Counted from the first letter of the stretch, positions 6,565 through 15,633 are shown. The stretch: DNA of 64,000 nucleotides from SIG644 sp045613985 (GCA_045613985.1 JAZLCA010000072.1:4667-68666), one strand, 5' to 3'. Made by a program: numbers and translations. The notes: generated from the letters alone by a model not told the origin.

Positions 6565-9117
6565 ATGAAAAAAACATTGCATATCATCCCCCACTCTCAC
6601 TGGGACAGAGAATGGTATCTTCCCTTTGAAAAACATCGTGTCCGCCTGATCGATCTGTTTGACAATCTCATTCAGGTCATGGAGGAAAACGAGGATTATA
6701 CCTACTACCACATGGACGGTCAGTACATCGTCATCGAGGACTATCTGGAGATCCGTCCTCAAATGCGCGACAGACTCATGAAGCTCATTCATGACGGTCG
6801 CATCCAGGTCGGTCCTTGGTATATCCTGCAGGACGAGTATCTGACCTCGGGTGAGGCTAATGTCCGTAACATGCTGTACGGCATCCGCTTCTGCCGCGAG
6901 ATCGGCGCAAAGCCGGTTGAATCGGGTTACTTCCCCGATTCCTTCGGTAACGTTTCGCAGGCTCCCCAGATCGTACGCGGATTTGGCTTTGACAACGCCA
7001 TTTTCGGCCGCGGTGTTAACGACGTCGGCGCAGATAACGAGGTCGTTAAGCAAAACGGCGTGACCAAGAGTGAGATTTTGTGGCGTTCGCCCGACGGCTC
7101 TGAGGTCATCGGCGTCATGTTCGCCAACTGGTATCACAATGCTATGGAGCTTCCCACCGATCCCGATGCTTTGCGCGAGCGTCTGAAGCATATCGTTGCT
7201 TCTACCTCCCGCTTTGCTACTACCGATCACCTCTTGGGCATGAACGGCTGTGACCACCAGCCCATCCAAATGGATCTGCACAAGGCAATCAAGCTGGCCA
7301 ACGAGGTACAGGACGAGGTCATCGTCAAGCAGTCCAACTTTGGCGATTACGTTGCCGAGATCCGCAAGAACAAAGACAACCTTACTGTATTTGAAGGCGA
7401 GATCAACGGTCAGCTGTCTGCCGGTGCTTGCCCTCTGATCAACACCGCTTCCGCACACGTAGACATCAAGCAAGACAACCACGATGCACAGCACCTGCTC
7501 GAGCGCGTGGCAGAACCTACCTCTGTCATTGCTATGCTGAACGGCGGTAAGTACAAGCAGGATTTCTATACTTACGCTTGGAAGGTTCTGATGCAGAACC
7601 ATCCTCACGACTCCATCTGCTCCTGCTCTTGTGACGAGATCTATGAGGAGATGAAGACTCGTTTTGCCAAGTCCATTGCTTGCGCTGAGCAACTGCGCGA
7701 CGGCTCGTTGGATTATCTGGCGGCTTCGATCGACACCTCCGCAGCAGACGGTGAAAAGGCCATCGTCGTACTGGCTCTTGAGCCTAATGCGAGCGTTGTG
7801 ACTGTTAAGGCCAACGTTGACTTCGATCTGAACGACGATATCTCCGAAATCGCTATCTTTGACGAGAACGGCAACGAGGTTCCCGCCACCATCAAGCTGA
7901 TCAAGAATCAGTTTACTTATACCCTGCCCGACGACCGTTTCCGTCAGCCTAAGTATGTCAATCGCTTTGAGGTTGAGATGCTGGTCAAGACGAACGGTAT
8001 CGGCTACCGCGTATTCAGCGTCAAGCGTCAGGCTGCTACCGTCAAGACGGCAGTTACTTACACCGACCGCGCTATGGAGAACGAGTTCCTTGCCGTTAAG
8101 TTCAACGACAACGGTACCGTTGACGTAACCGACAAGAGAACGGGTCGCGTATATGCCGGTCAGAACCTGTTTGAGGACACCCAGGACCGCGGTAACCTGT
8201 ATAACTACATACAGGCAGAGGGCGACGTTGCCATTACCACCAAGGATTCCGTGGCTGACGTTTCGCTGTACGAGGTCACTCCCTACTCCGTCACCTTCAA
8301 GGCGGTCGTTCCCATGGCGATCGACGCCGACATCACCACCTACGTCACGCTGTCCGACGGCATCGCCCGCGTAGACTTCAAGACTGAAATCACCAACCGC
8401 GCCGAGGATCATAGAATCCGCGCGCTGTTTGAGTCCAACATCGACACCAAGACGGTACTGGCCGAAGGTCAGTTCGACCTGGTTCGCCGCGACATTCAGC
8501 CCGCCTTCACTTGGAAGAATCCCTGTAACGCACAGCGCGATCAGGCGTTCGTAACGCTGGAATCCGAAAACGGCGTTGACGCTTTGATGGTTGCCAACCG
8601 CGGTCTTTGCGAGTACGAGGTCCTGCGTGACGGTCGCAACACGTTGGCTATTACCCTGTTGCGTAGCATCGGTCAGATTGGCGACTGGGGCGTATTCCCC
8701 ACACCTCTCGGCCAGAAGAAGGGTACCTGGACGCTGGAGTACTCCATGATCCCCTATCAGACCACCGACAAGGCTACGGCTTACGGTCTGGGCTACGTCT
8801 TTGCCGGTCCCGCCACTCTGGCAATCGGTACCGAAAAGCACGAGGGTAAGTTGCCCGCCGCTGCTGATTACGTTCGTTTTGACAACGAGTATATCCGCAT
8901 GTCCGCCTTCAAGAAGGCTGAGTACAATGACAATGTCATCCTGCGTCTGTTCAACACGAGCGAGGAGGCCGTCGTCCTGACGATTGACGCCCCCGCCTTC
9001 ACCGCCGCTGCCCTGACCAATCTGGGCGAAGAAAAGATCTCTGATTTGGAGATCAAGGACGGCAAGATCACGCTGGACGTTGCCGCGAAGAAGATCGTAA
9101 CGATCGAATTGATCTAA
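6565..9117 (+). CDS. Alpha-mannosidase, glycoside hydrolase family 38
   Basis: 850 residues. It opens with the GH38 signature 'IIPHSHWDREWYLPFEKHR', whose His12 and Asp14 are expected zinc ligands, and has 'GYFPDSFGNVSQAPQI' (about 130-145) with the expected nucleophile Asp, and a further conserved His region ('VLMQNHPHDSICSCSCDEIYEEM', about 350-370). The C-terminal half is the beta-sandwich domain of the family. No signal peptide, so it acts inside the cell on imported mannosides or oligosaccharides. ATG at 6565 has AAAGGAG 9 nt upstream; an earlier in-frame ATG at 6511 has no such site. A GH2 beta-mannosidase lies elsewhere in the window, fitting a mannan or N-glycan user. Confidence 0.93.
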   Translation: MKKTLHIIPHSHWDREWYLPFEKHRVRLIDLFDNLIQVMEENEDYTYYHMDGQYIVIEDYLEIRPQMRDRLMKLIHDGRIQVGPWYILQDEYLTSGEANVRNMLYGIRFCREIGAKPVESGYFPDSFGNVSQAPQIVRGFGFDNAIFGRGVNDVGADNEVVKQNGVTKSEILWRSPDGSEVIGVMFANWYHNAMELPTDPDALRERLKHIVASTSRFATTDHLLGMNGCDHQPIQMDLHKAIKLANEVQDEVIVKQSNFGDYVAEIRKNKDNLTVFEGEINGQLSAGACPLINTASAHVDIKQDNHDAQHLLERVAEPTSVIAMLNGGKYKQDFYTYAWKVLMQNHPHDSICSCSCDEIYEEMKTRFAKSIACAEQLRDGSLDYLAASIDTSAADGEKAIVVLALEPNASVVTVKANVDFDLNDDISEIAIFDENGNEVPATIKLIKNQFTYTLPDDRFRQPKYVNRFEVEMLVKTNGIGYRVFSVKRQAATVKTAVTYTDRAMENEFLAVKFNDNGTVDVTDKRTGRVYAGQNLFEDTQDRGNLYNYIQAEGDVAITTKDSVADVSLYEVTPYSVTFKAVVPMAIDADITTYVTLSDGIARVDFKTEITNRAEDHRIRALFESNIDTKTVLAEGQFDLVRRDIQPAFTWKNPCNAQRDQAFVTLESENGVDALMVANRGLCEYEVLRDGRNTLAITLLRSIGQIGDWGVFPTPLGQKKGTWTLEYSMIPYQTTDKATAYGLGYVFAGPATLAIGTEKHEGKLPAAADYVRFDNEYIRMSAFKKAEYNDNVILRLFNTSEEAVVLTIDAPAFTAAALTNLGEEKISDLEIKDGKITLDVAAKKIVTIELI

Positions 9118-9129
9118 TTGAATTTTATA

Positions 9130-9170
9130 CGGGAGAGGGGACACTTTTTCAAAAGTGTCCCCTCTCCCGT
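9130..9170 (+). terminator. Terminator after alpha-mannosidase
   Basis: Very long stem: GGGAGAGGGGACACTTTT pairs with AAAAGTGTCCCCTCTCCC around a short loop. The following sequence is C-rich then TTTT. Confidence 0.7.
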
Positions 9171-9195
9171 GCCCTTTTCCCCACAAAACTTTTAT

Positions 9196-9236
9196 AAAAA
9201 ATGGCAATTACGCTCGCCGCGCAGTTGCCATTTTTT
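9196..9236. terminator. Bidirectional hairpin with A/T arms
   Basis: 12-bp stem AAAAAATGGCAA / TTGCCATTTTTT around a GC-rich loop; T-runs on both strands, between convergent genes. Confidence 0.65.
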
Positions 9237-9250
9237 AGATTTTCGAAAAG

Positions 9251-9284
9251 GGGGGAGAAACCTTTGGAAAAAGGCTTCTCCCCT
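9251..9284 (-). terminator. Terminator after the stomatin-like gene
   Basis: Stem GGGGAGAA / TTCTCCCC with an inner CCTTT/AAAGG pairing; minus strand continues CCCTTTTC. Third of three consecutive hairpins in this convergent gap. Confidence 0.6.
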
Positions 9285-9302
9285 GCACCGTATTTATCTC
9301 TA

Positions 9303-10292
9303 TTATTCGTCCTTCTTGGCCAATTCAGCCGCGCTGGTCACCAGACCCGCAAGGCTCTGGATCTCGGAAGGAATGATGATCTTGGTTGCCTTACCGTCGG
9401 CAGCCTTGGCAAATGCCTCCAGGCTCTTGATGGCGATAACGCCCTCACCGGGTGCGGCCTCGTTGATCATGCGGATACCGGCAGCAGTTGCTTCCTGCAC
9501 CTGACGGATAGCTTCAGCTTCACCCTCTGCCTCACGAATCGCAGCTTCCTTGAGTGCCTCTGCCTTCAAAATAGCGGCCTGCTTTTCGGCCTCTGCCTTC
9601 AGAATAGCGGCTTCCTTCTGACCTTCGGCCACAAGGACGGCAGACTTCTTTTCACCTTCCGCACGCAGAATGGACTCGCGGCGCTCGCGCTCTGCCTTCA
9701 TCTGCTTTTCCATAGCATCCTGAATTTCCTTGGGAGGAATGATATTCTTAAGCTCGACACGGTTGACCTTGATACCCCAAGGGTCGGTTGCTTCGTCCAG
9801 AATGGCACGCATCTGGGTGTTGATCACGTCACGGCTGGTCAACGTGCTGTCCAGTTCCAAGTCACCGATGATGTTACGCAGCGTCGTAGCAGTCAGGTTT
9901 TCGATAGCGGCCATAGGGGTGGTGTGACCGTAGGCAAACAGCTTACAGTCGGTGATCTGATAGAACACGACGGTGTCGATCTGCATACGGACGTTATCCT
10001 TGGTAATAACAGGCTGAGGCGGGAAATCGGCTACCTGCTCCATCAAGTTGACGCGCTTTGCAATGCGATCAAAGAAGGGCAGCTTGACGTGAAGTCCGGT
10101 CGACCAGGTCGCGTGGTAGGCGCCAAGACGCTCGACGACAAATGCCTGCGCCTGGGGAACAATATGGATGTTGGAAATGAGCAAAACGAATAACAAAACA
10201 ACGATAGCACCGATGATGACGAAAAGAGCCGTATAATCGGGAGCTTGGGTGGCAGCATCTGCAGCAGCCGTCAAAAGATTGATGAAAGACAT
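9303..10292 (-). CDS. Stomatin/prohibitin-type SPFH protein (QmcA-like)
   Basis: 329 residues. A membrane helix at about 22-42 ('LFVIIGAIVVLLFVLLISNI') is followed by an SPFH domain (about 45-210: 'IVPQAQAFVVERLGAYHATW', 'GLHVKLPFFDRIAKRVNLMEQ', 'DPWGIKVNRVELKNIIPPKEI') and an Ala/Glu coiled coil (about 215-290) built of repeated 'AAILKAEA' units. This is the slipin/QmcA layout rather than the longer flotillin layout. Start ATG has AAGGAGG 8 nt upstream. The gene is 30 bp downstream of an NfeD gene; NfeD and stomatin partners are commonly paired and thought to act together in membrane quality control or stress tolerance. Confidence 0.92.
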   Translation of the reverse strand: MSFINLLTAAADAATQAPDYTALFVIIGAIVVLLFVLLISNIHIVPQAQAFVVERLGAYHATWSTGLHVKLPFFDRIAKRVNLMEQVADFPPQPVITKDNVRMQIDTVVFYQITDCKLFAYGHTTPMAAIENLTATTLRNIIGDLELDSTLTSRDVINTQMRAILDEATDPWGIKVNRVELKNIIPPKEIQDAMEKQMKAERERRESILRAEGEKKSAVLVAEGQKEAAILKAEAEKQAAILKAEALKEAAIREAEGEAEAIRQVQEATAAGIRMINEAAPGEGVIAIKSLEAFAKAADGKATKIIIPSEIQSLAGLVTSAAELAKKDE

Positions 10293-10322
10293 AACTTTTC
10301 CTCCTTAAAATTGATTTATTTT

Positions 10323-10736
10323 TTATTTTTTACGACAAATCAGCTTTACGCCCTCAACAGCCAGAACGATCACCTGATCGCCCGGTACAAGCGTTTCCTT
10401 TTCATTCTTGGCCCGTGCGGTCCAAACCTGACCCCCCAGCTTGGCAGCTCCTCTGCCCTCAATGTTGTTGACCTCTTCGATGATCAGAGCCGTTTTGCCA
10501 ATCACGGAATCAACGTTGGTCTTGGTTTTCTTACGCTTGATGGTAAGTCCCAAAAACAGCGTCACCACCGATGTGACCGCAAAGGCAACGATCTGCCAGT
10601 GCAACTCCAAATTCAACAGAGACAGCGTCAGGGCAAGCAATGCTCCCGGCACAAACCAAATACTGATCAGGCTCATGGTAGCCGCCTCCAGAAGCAGTGC
10701 TACGACGACCACGGCCATCCATACATAGGATAACAT
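10323..10736 (-). CDS. NfeD-like membrane protein
   Basis: 137 residues: two to three membrane helices in the first 65 residues ('MLSYVWMAVVVVALLLEAATMSLI' onward), then a basic turn 'IKRKKTKT' and a C-terminal OB-fold domain (about 75-137: 'VDSVIGKTALIIEEVNNIEGRGAAKLGG', 'ALVPGDQV'-like 'TLVPGDQVIVLAVEGVKLI'). This is the short NfeD1b form, without the serine-protease domain. AAAGGAGG precedes the ATG. First gene of a two-gene operon with the SPFH protein, its usual partner. Confidence 0.9.
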   Translation of the reverse strand: MLSYVWMAVVVVALLLEAATMSLISIWFVPGALLALTLSLLNLELHWQIVAFAVTSVVTLFLGLTIKRKKTKTNVDSVIGKTALIIEEVNNIEGRGAAKLGGQVWTARAKNEKETLVPGDQVIVLAVEGVKLICRKK

Positions 10737-10790
10737 ATTCGTGACTCCTCCTTTATGTTTTTTTAATTTCGTTTTGGTTGCTGTATATAC

Positions 10791-10819
10791 ATTGTAACAC
10801 GCAGTCGCGTGATTGTCAA
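10791..10819 (-). promoter_or_regulatory. Promoter of nfeD-stomatin operon
   Basis: Minus strand TTGACA, 17 bp, TACAAT; the spacer contains an ACGCGACTGCGTGT inverted repeat. Confidence 0.8.
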
Positions 10820-10851
10820 TAGTCTGTCATAAACTTTTTTTGTTTTTTTAC

Positions 10852-11547
10852 TCAATGGCGGGTAAAACGGGAGATATGCTCGATCAGGAAACTGTCTCCT
10901 TCGGGACGCAACACAAACATCAAGTCACAACCTACATCCACACCGCGAATCTCACCGATATCCTCACGGAACGTACCATTATTACGGGAAATTTTATAGA
11001 ACACCTTGTAGACCTCTTTGTTCTCATCCTCGCTGTGATACGGCTCAACATAGATGTCATATACCATCTGCTCGGTAAAATCCTCGGGAATTTCATATGT
11101 GCCGTCATAGTCCTGCGCAAAAAAATCGGCATACGTTTCGGCATCGCCCAACATAATGGATTCAAAATAATAGTAGAAGAAGCGTATCTCCGGAGCAGAA
11201 GTAGCAAGATCTTCCTCTTCCAACGAATAGGTGGCACCCGAATCAACGTCATAATAATGCACGCGATGATCCATTTGCGCGTAATACTCATCTCTCATGA
11301 TATCCGACTCCCAATCGGGCGGATAAAGCTTGATGTTTTCATCGATAGGAATGGGGGGCATTTCCTTTTGAAACCACGTTTCGGGCGCCAAAAGCACGAA
11401 CAAGCCATATAAAACAACAATCGCAACGCCTACAATGAGGATCGTCTTCACGATCTTCTTTCGCTTTTCCATGTTTTTTGCATCAGCGGACGGCTGCGGC
11501 ACCATCGCTTCTTCCCGTTCTTCTATTGGAACGTTTTTTTCATTCAC
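10852..11547 (-). CDS. Membrane-anchored protein of unknown function
   Basis: 231 residues. About 30 charged residues inside, one membrane helix (about 33-54, 'IVKTILIVGVAIVVLYGLFVLL'), then an acidic extracellular domain rich in Tyr and Asp/Glu ('RVHYYDVDSGATYSLEEEDL', 'EIRFFYYYFESIMLGDAETYADFF', 'VYKVFYKISRNNGTFREDIG'). The fold suggests an NTF2- or DUF-type sensor/adaptor domain but I do not recognise the family. The start is GTG at 11545-11547 with AAAGGA 10 nt upstream; the out-of-frame ATG overlapping it is not usable. It diverges from lepB. Confidence 0.7.
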   Translation of the reverse strand: MNEKNVPIEEREEAMVPQPSADAKNMEKRKKIVKTILIVGVAIVVLYGLFVLLAPETWFQKEMPPIPIDENIKLYPPDWESDIMRDEYYAQMDHRVHYYDVDSGATYSLEEEDLATSAPEIRFFYYYFESIMLGDAETYADFFAQDYDGTYEIPEDFTEQMVYDIYVEPYHSEDENKEVYKVFYKISRNNGTFREDIGEIRGVDVGCDLMFVLRPEGDSFLIEHISRFTRH

Positions 11548-11584
11548 AGATATTATTTCCTTTCTATCCTATTACTTTATTCTT

Positions 11585-11613
11585 ATTTTATCACATTGTC
11601 ACAAGTTTTGCAA
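11585..11613 (-). promoter_or_regulatory. Promoter of the 231-residue membrane protein gene
   Basis: Minus strand TTGCAA, 17 bp, TAAAAT. Confidence 0.65.
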
Positions 11614-11666
11614 CGGGTCGGACAAAGTATTTTGTGTTTTTTTCAAAAATAAAGTTGTCAAAAATA

Positions 11667-11695
11667 TTGTATCTTTTCTACAAATATGATATAAT
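11667..11695 (+). promoter_or_regulatory. Promoter of lepB operon
   Basis: TTGTAT, 17 bp, TATAAT with a TG extended -10. Confidence 0.75.
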
Positions 11696-11754
11696 GTAGA
11701 CTGTATAGATTTATCCGTCCGTCACCTTGGGTGCGGATGAAAAAGGAGTTTCGC

Positions 11755-12510
11755 ATGTCCGACTGGAATGAGTTGGATCAAGAGGCGACCGAGTTCCCTC
11801 AAGATCCGGAGACACAAAATATTACAGATGATCCTGCCGCTCCGCCCCGGGATGACGAAGATGCGTCTTTGACCGAGGATAACGGTGGCGAGGAAAAAAA
11901 GAAATTTTCCCTTGGCACTTTGCTGCTCGAATACGTCGAGCTGTTTGTCACCTGCCTTGGTGTCGTTTTGATCATTTTTTCCATGATCTTCCGCATATGT
12001 ACCGTATCGGGAGATTCCATGCTCCCTACCTTGAGGGACGGTGAGCTTTTGCTCATAAGCAATCTGTTCTACGAGCCGGAGTCGGGAGATATCATCATCT
12101 TCCACCAAACCAGCGAAACGCATGAACGCTTTAACGAGCCTATCGTCAAACGCGTCATCGCCACCGAGGGACAGCGAGTTTACATTGATTTTACGCTCGG
12201 CACCATCGAGGTTGACGGCATCGTCCTGCAAGAAGATTATATTCAGTTGGTCAATTCTCTGGGCTATCAAACGGGAGAGTACACTTTGTTTGCCGAACAC
12301 AATTTCCAAATGGTTCCTTCTCCGCAAGGCACGACTCACCGCATTTTTGAAGCCACCGTTCCCAAGGGTTGTCTGTTCGTCATGGGCGACAACCGCAACA
12401 ATTCCGCCGACAGCCGCACCAAAGTCATCAGCTTCGTAGACGAACGCCGTGTGCTGGGACAGGTCTTGTTCCGCGTTGGCGAAGACGGCGATTTCAAGCC
12501 GGTCAATTAA
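11755..12510 (+). CDS. lepB: Signal peptidase I (prokaryotic type)
   Basis: 251 residues. An unusually long acidic cytoplasmic N-terminus (about 1-55) precedes one membrane helix (about 58-79). Catalytic box B 'SGDSMLPTL' gives Ser88 and box D 'VKRVIATEG' gives Lys132; box E is 'MGDNRNNSADSR'. The Ser/Lys dyad marks it as the general type, in contrast to the Ser/His SipW-type enzymes encoded later in this window. ATG at 11755 has AAAGGAG 6 nt upstream; the earlier ATG at 11731 does not. It heads the conserved lepB-rbgA-rnhB-yraN run. Confidence 0.95.
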   Translation: MSDWNELDQEATEFPQDPETQNITDDPAAPPRDDEDASLTEDNGGEEKKKFSLGTLLLEYVELFVTCLGVVLIIFSMIFRICTVSGDSMLPTLRDGELLLISNLFYEPESGDIIIFHQTSETHERFNEPIVKRVIATEGQRVYIDFTLGTIEVDGIVLQEDYIQLVNSLGYQTGEYTLFAEHNFQMVPSPQGTTHRIFEATVPKGCLFVMGDNRNNSADSRTKVISFVDERRVLGQVLFRVGEDGDFKPVN

Positions 12511-12535
12511 CAAATAACAATAAGGAAGGTCCTCT

Positions 12536-13444
12536 ATGCCATCGACACAAATTCAATGGTTTCCGGGACACATGGCCAAAACGCGCCGTCTGATCACCGA
12601 AAACCTGAAAAACGTAGACCTGATCATTGAGGTCTTGGATGCACGCATTCCATACAGCTCACGCAACCCCGAGCTGCCCCGCCTGATCGGCAACAAACCC
12701 GCGCTGATTCTCTTGAACAAGTCCGCGCTTGCCGATCCCGAAAAGACCAAGCGTTTTGCAGAATTGTACCGCAGTGAAACGGTGCGCTGTCTTGCCATTG
12801 ACTGTTTGACGGGCGAAGGCATCAACCGTATTCTGCCCACCGTACAGGAAATTCTCAAGGACAAAACAGAAAAATACGAAAGCCGCGGCATGGCGGGCCG
12901 ACGTCTGCGCGCCATGATCTTAGGTATTCCCAACGTTGGAAAGTCTACCCTGATCAACAAGCTGGTCGGCAACAAAAAGGCCAAGGTGGAAAGCCGCCCC
13001 GGTGTTACTGTGGACAAGGCATGGTACTCTACCTCGATCGGCATCGATCTGATGGATATGCCTGGACTTCTCTGGCCCAAATTTGAGGATCACATTGTAG
13101 GCGAGAATTTAGCCATGACGGGTGCCATCAAGGACGCCATTCTCGATATCGAGACCATCGCCATGCGACTGTGCGGTCGCTTGCGTGATCAGTATCCTGC
13201 TCTCCTGCTGTCTCGTTATCCTATCGCAAAAGCCGTGGAAGAACTCAGCGAATACGACGATTTCGATCTGATGGAGGCCATCGGCCGCCGCCGCGGAATG
13301 CTCATTTCGGGTGGCGAAGTCAATATCGAGCGCACTGCCAATATGCTCATCGATGAATTCCGCTCGGCCAAGATCGGACGCATCACGCTGGATCGTCTGC
13401 CCCAAAAGAACAAAAACGAAGAAGGTGACGGCCATGAACAATGA
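12536..13444 (+). CDS. rbgA: Ribosome biogenesis GTPase RbgA/YlqF
   Basis: 302 residues. Circularly permuted GTPase: the G4 motif 'LLNKSALAD' (about 59-67) comes before the P-loop 'GIPNVGKST' (about 129-137), then 'RPGVT' and 'DMPGLLWPK'. The N-terminus 'IQWFPGHMAKTRR' is a hallmark of YlqF, and the C-terminal helical domain binds the late 50S particle. It acts in large-subunit assembly. GGAAGG precedes the ATG; it follows lepB by 25 bp and overlaps rnhB by 11 bp. Confidence 0.96.
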   Translation: MPSTQIQWFPGHMAKTRRLITENLKNVDLIIEVLDARIPYSSRNPELPRLIGNKPALILLNKSALADPEKTKRFAELYRSETVRCLAIDCLTGEGINRILPTVQEILKDKTEKYESRGMAGRRLRAMILGIPNVGKSTLINKLVGNKKAKVESRPGVTVDKAWYSTSIGIDLMDMPGLLWPKFEDHIVGENLAMTGAIKDAILDIETIAMRLCGRLRDQYPALLLSRYPIAKAVEELSEYDDFDLMEAIGRRRGMLISGGEVNIERTANMLIDEFRSAKIGRITLDRLPQKNKNEEGDGHEQ

Positions 13445-14195
13445 CGTTGCCGAGTTAACGTATTTCAAGCAAGCCGGATTCACTCTCATCTGCGGCACAG
13501 ACGAAGCGGGGCGCGGTCCTTTGTGCGGTCCTGTGGTCGCCGCGGCCTGTATCCTGCCCGAAGGCGTGACCATAGCCGGACTCAACGACTCCAAAAAGCT
13601 GACCGCTAAAAAGCGGGATAAGCTGTTCGACGAGATCAAAGAAAAAGCACTGACCTATTGCATCGCCCAATCGAGCGTCGAGGAGATCAATCGCTACAAT
13701 ATTCTTGAAGCGTCCCTCCTTGCCATGCGACGGGCCATCGCTGGCCTGTATCCCCTCCCCGAGGCTGCTTTGATCGACGGAAACGTTGAACGTGATTTCC
13801 CCCTGCCCGCCCGCGCCGTCATTCACGGCGATGCCCTCGTTCCCGATATTGCCGCGGCTTCGATTCTTGCCAAGGTCACCCGTGATCGCGGCTGTATTGA
13901 ATTGGATGCACAATATCCCCAATACGGCATTGCGGGCCACAAGGGCTACGGCACCAAAGCGCATATGAATGCTTTGCGGGAGCACGGTCCTTCTCCCATT
14001 CACCGTGCGAGATTTATTCGTTTTTTACATCCTGACGCACCGGATGATACCGAGGCGCGCCCCGAGGATATTGCCCTGGCCAAAAGCCCCGCATCTTACG
14101 CTTTCCCAACCAACTGCCGCAAGTGTTCGTACAATGACGTCCGCGACCTTTTGCCCGAATGGATCCTCGATTTCAAGCACGGAGAGACGGTATGA
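13434..14195 (+). CDS. rnhB: Ribonuclease HII
   Basis: 253 residues. 'LICGTDEAGRGPLCGPVVAAA' carries the Asp23-Glu24 pair; 'LNDSKKLTAKKR', 'ALIDGN' and 'ASILAKVTRD' supply the other family motifs including further acidic metal ligands. It removes RNA from RNA-DNA hybrids. The start is the ATG at 13434 inside the end of rbgA, with GAAGGTGA before it; longer upstream frames read through rbgA. A C-terminal extension of roughly 45 residues with two Cys ('CRKCSYNDVRDLLPEWI') goes beyond the core domain. Confidence 0.95.
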   Translation: MNNDVAELTYFKQAGFTLICGTDEAGRGPLCGPVVAAACILPEGVTIAGLNDSKKLTAKKRDKLFDEIKEKALTYCIAQSSVEEINRYNILEASLLAMRRAIAGLYPLPEAALIDGNVERDFPLPARAVIHGDALVPDIAAASILAKVTRDRGCIELDAQYPQYGIAGHKGYGTKAHMNALREHGPSPIHRARFIRFLHPDAPDDTEARPEDIALAKSPASYAFPTNCRKCSYNDVRDLLPEWILDFKHGETV

Positions 14196-14593
14196 GCAAT
14201 CAAAAAGCAACCGTGGGGCTGACGGGTGAGGACGTCGCCGCCCGATTTTTAGAGCAAAACGGTTTTACCATCGTGGAGCGCAATTATCGCAGCGGTCATC
14301 AGGAGATCGATATTATTGCCCGCAACGAAGAATTTCTGATCTTCGTGGAGGTCAAGACACGCTCCTGCCATTTACCCGAGGACTTGAAATACGGTCGCCC
14401 CTCCCAAGCAGTGGGAGCCGCTAAGCAGCGACATATCGTCACGGCGGCCAAAAATTATTTGAGAGGACATCCCGAGAACACGTTGCAGCCACGCCTGGAC
14501 GTCATCGAGGTTTATCTCAAAAAAACGGTCGAGGGTGCCCCGCCTCATCTGTTGAATATCCATCACATACGTAATGCATTCCTCGCCAAATGA
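14192..14593 (+). CDS. YraN family (UPF0102) nuclease-like protein
   Basis: 133 residues. 'GEDVAARFLEQNGFTIVERNYRSGHQEIDIIARNEEFLIFVEVKTRS' is the restriction-endonuclease-like core: the Glu, the following Asp and the E-V-K form a PD-(D/E)xK site. Exact cellular role in bacteria is not settled; the gene commonly lies next to rnhB. ATG at 14192 overlaps the rnhB TGA (ATGA), showing translational coupling. Confidence 0.92.
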   Translation: MSNQKATVGLTGEDVAARFLEQNGFTIVERNYRSGHQEIDIIARNEEFLIFVEVKTRSCHLPEDLKYGRPSQAVGAAKQRHIVTAAKNYLRGHPENTLQPRLDVIEVYLKKTVEGAPPHLLNIHHIRNAFLAK

Positions 14594-14613
14594 GGAGAAA
14601 AGGAGTCTTCATT

Positions 14614-15561
14614 ATGAATCTCGATTACATCGATCTGCACTGTGATACGGCCCTTGAGCTGTATCGCAAGAATCAGCAATTGCAAACCAACCATCTGGCC
14701 ATCTCGCTCGACAATGCTGCCGCCTACCATCGCTACGCCCAGTTCTTTGCTATCTGGGGCAGCTACAAGCGGACCGATGAGCAGATCTACGATGATTTTA
14801 TCACAGTTTCGGACCATTTTGACCGTCTGATTGCCGAAAACGACAGTATCTGCCGCGTGCGCACTGCAAACGATCTTGCCACTGCCTGGCACAACGAAAA
14901 GGTCGCCGCGTTTCTTGCCGTAGAGGACGCACGTCTTCTGGCAGGCAACCTTGAGCGTCTGGACGAGCTGGCCGCTCGCGGCGTCAAGTATCTTACGCTG
15001 ATGTGGGCGGGCGAGAGCTGCATCGGCGGCGCCCACAATACCGAGACGGGATTGACCGATTTCGGCAAAGAGGTCGTGCGGGGCTGTTTTGAACGAGGGA
15101 TTATTCCCGATATTTCGCACGCATCGGCTAAGAGTGCCGACGATATTCTTACGTTGGCAGAACAAGCGGGACGTCCCGTCATTGCCACCCACTCCAACGC
15201 CTATGCCGTGTGGGGTCATTCCCGCAATCTCAGGGATGAGCATTTCAAGCGTTTGATCGCTCTGGGCGGTATCGTCGGACTTAACCTTTGCGCGCATCAC
15301 GTCAAGGATTGTGACAACCAAGGCTATGCGCGCCCCGAGGATATGCTTCCCCATATTGAGCATTTTATCTCCCTTGGCGGCGAAGACCATATCGCCATCG
15401 GTGGAGACCTGGACGGCGCGTCGTTGCCCGAGGGCATTTCCACCGTTGACAACGTAACTCTTCTTGCCGAAGCTATGGCGCAACGAGGATACTCCGAGAC
15501 ACTCATCCGCAAAATCTTCGGCGGCAACGCTCTTCGTTTTATTGAACGTCACATTGGCTAA
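14614..15561 (+). CDS. Membrane dipeptidase family (peptidase M19)
   Basis: 315 residues. The zinc-site residues of the renal-dipeptidase family are all present: 'DLHCDT' (His, Asp), 'AVEDAR' (Glu), 'IPDISHAS' and 'VIATHSNAYAVWGHSRNLRD' (two His), and 'HIAIGGDLDG' (Asp). The family hydrolyses dipeptides, often with D-residues. No signal peptide, so cytoplasmic despite the family name. ATG at 14614 has AAAAGGAG 8 nt upstream; an in-frame start at 14590 overlapping yraN lacks one. Confidence 0.93.
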   Translation: MNLDYIDLHCDTALELYRKNQQLQTNHLAISLDNAAAYHRYAQFFAIWGSYKRTDEQIYDDFITVSDHFDRLIAENDSICRVRTANDLATAWHNEKVAAFLAVEDARLLAGNLERLDELAARGVKYLTLMWAGESCIGGAHNTETGLTDFGKEVVRGCFERGIIPDISHASAKSADDILTLAEQAGRPVIATHSNAYAVWGHSRNLRDEHFKRLIALGGIVGLNLCAHHVKDCDNQGYARPEDMLPHIEHFISLGGEDHIAIGGDLDGASLPEGISTVDNVTLLAEAMAQRGYSETLIRKIFGGNALRFIERHIG

Positions 15562-15633
15562 ATCTGCCGATAACAGATACCCGCTAACCCCAAATACATT
15601 TTTCAAGTTACACCGAAAGGATCACCAAAAGCC

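Noticed and set aside
6430..9207. 925-residue open frame antisense to the alpha-mannosidase gene
   Set aside because: It is the shadow of a highly biased coding frame; no ribosome binding site, no recognisable domain, and it spans the terminator and promoter of the real gene.
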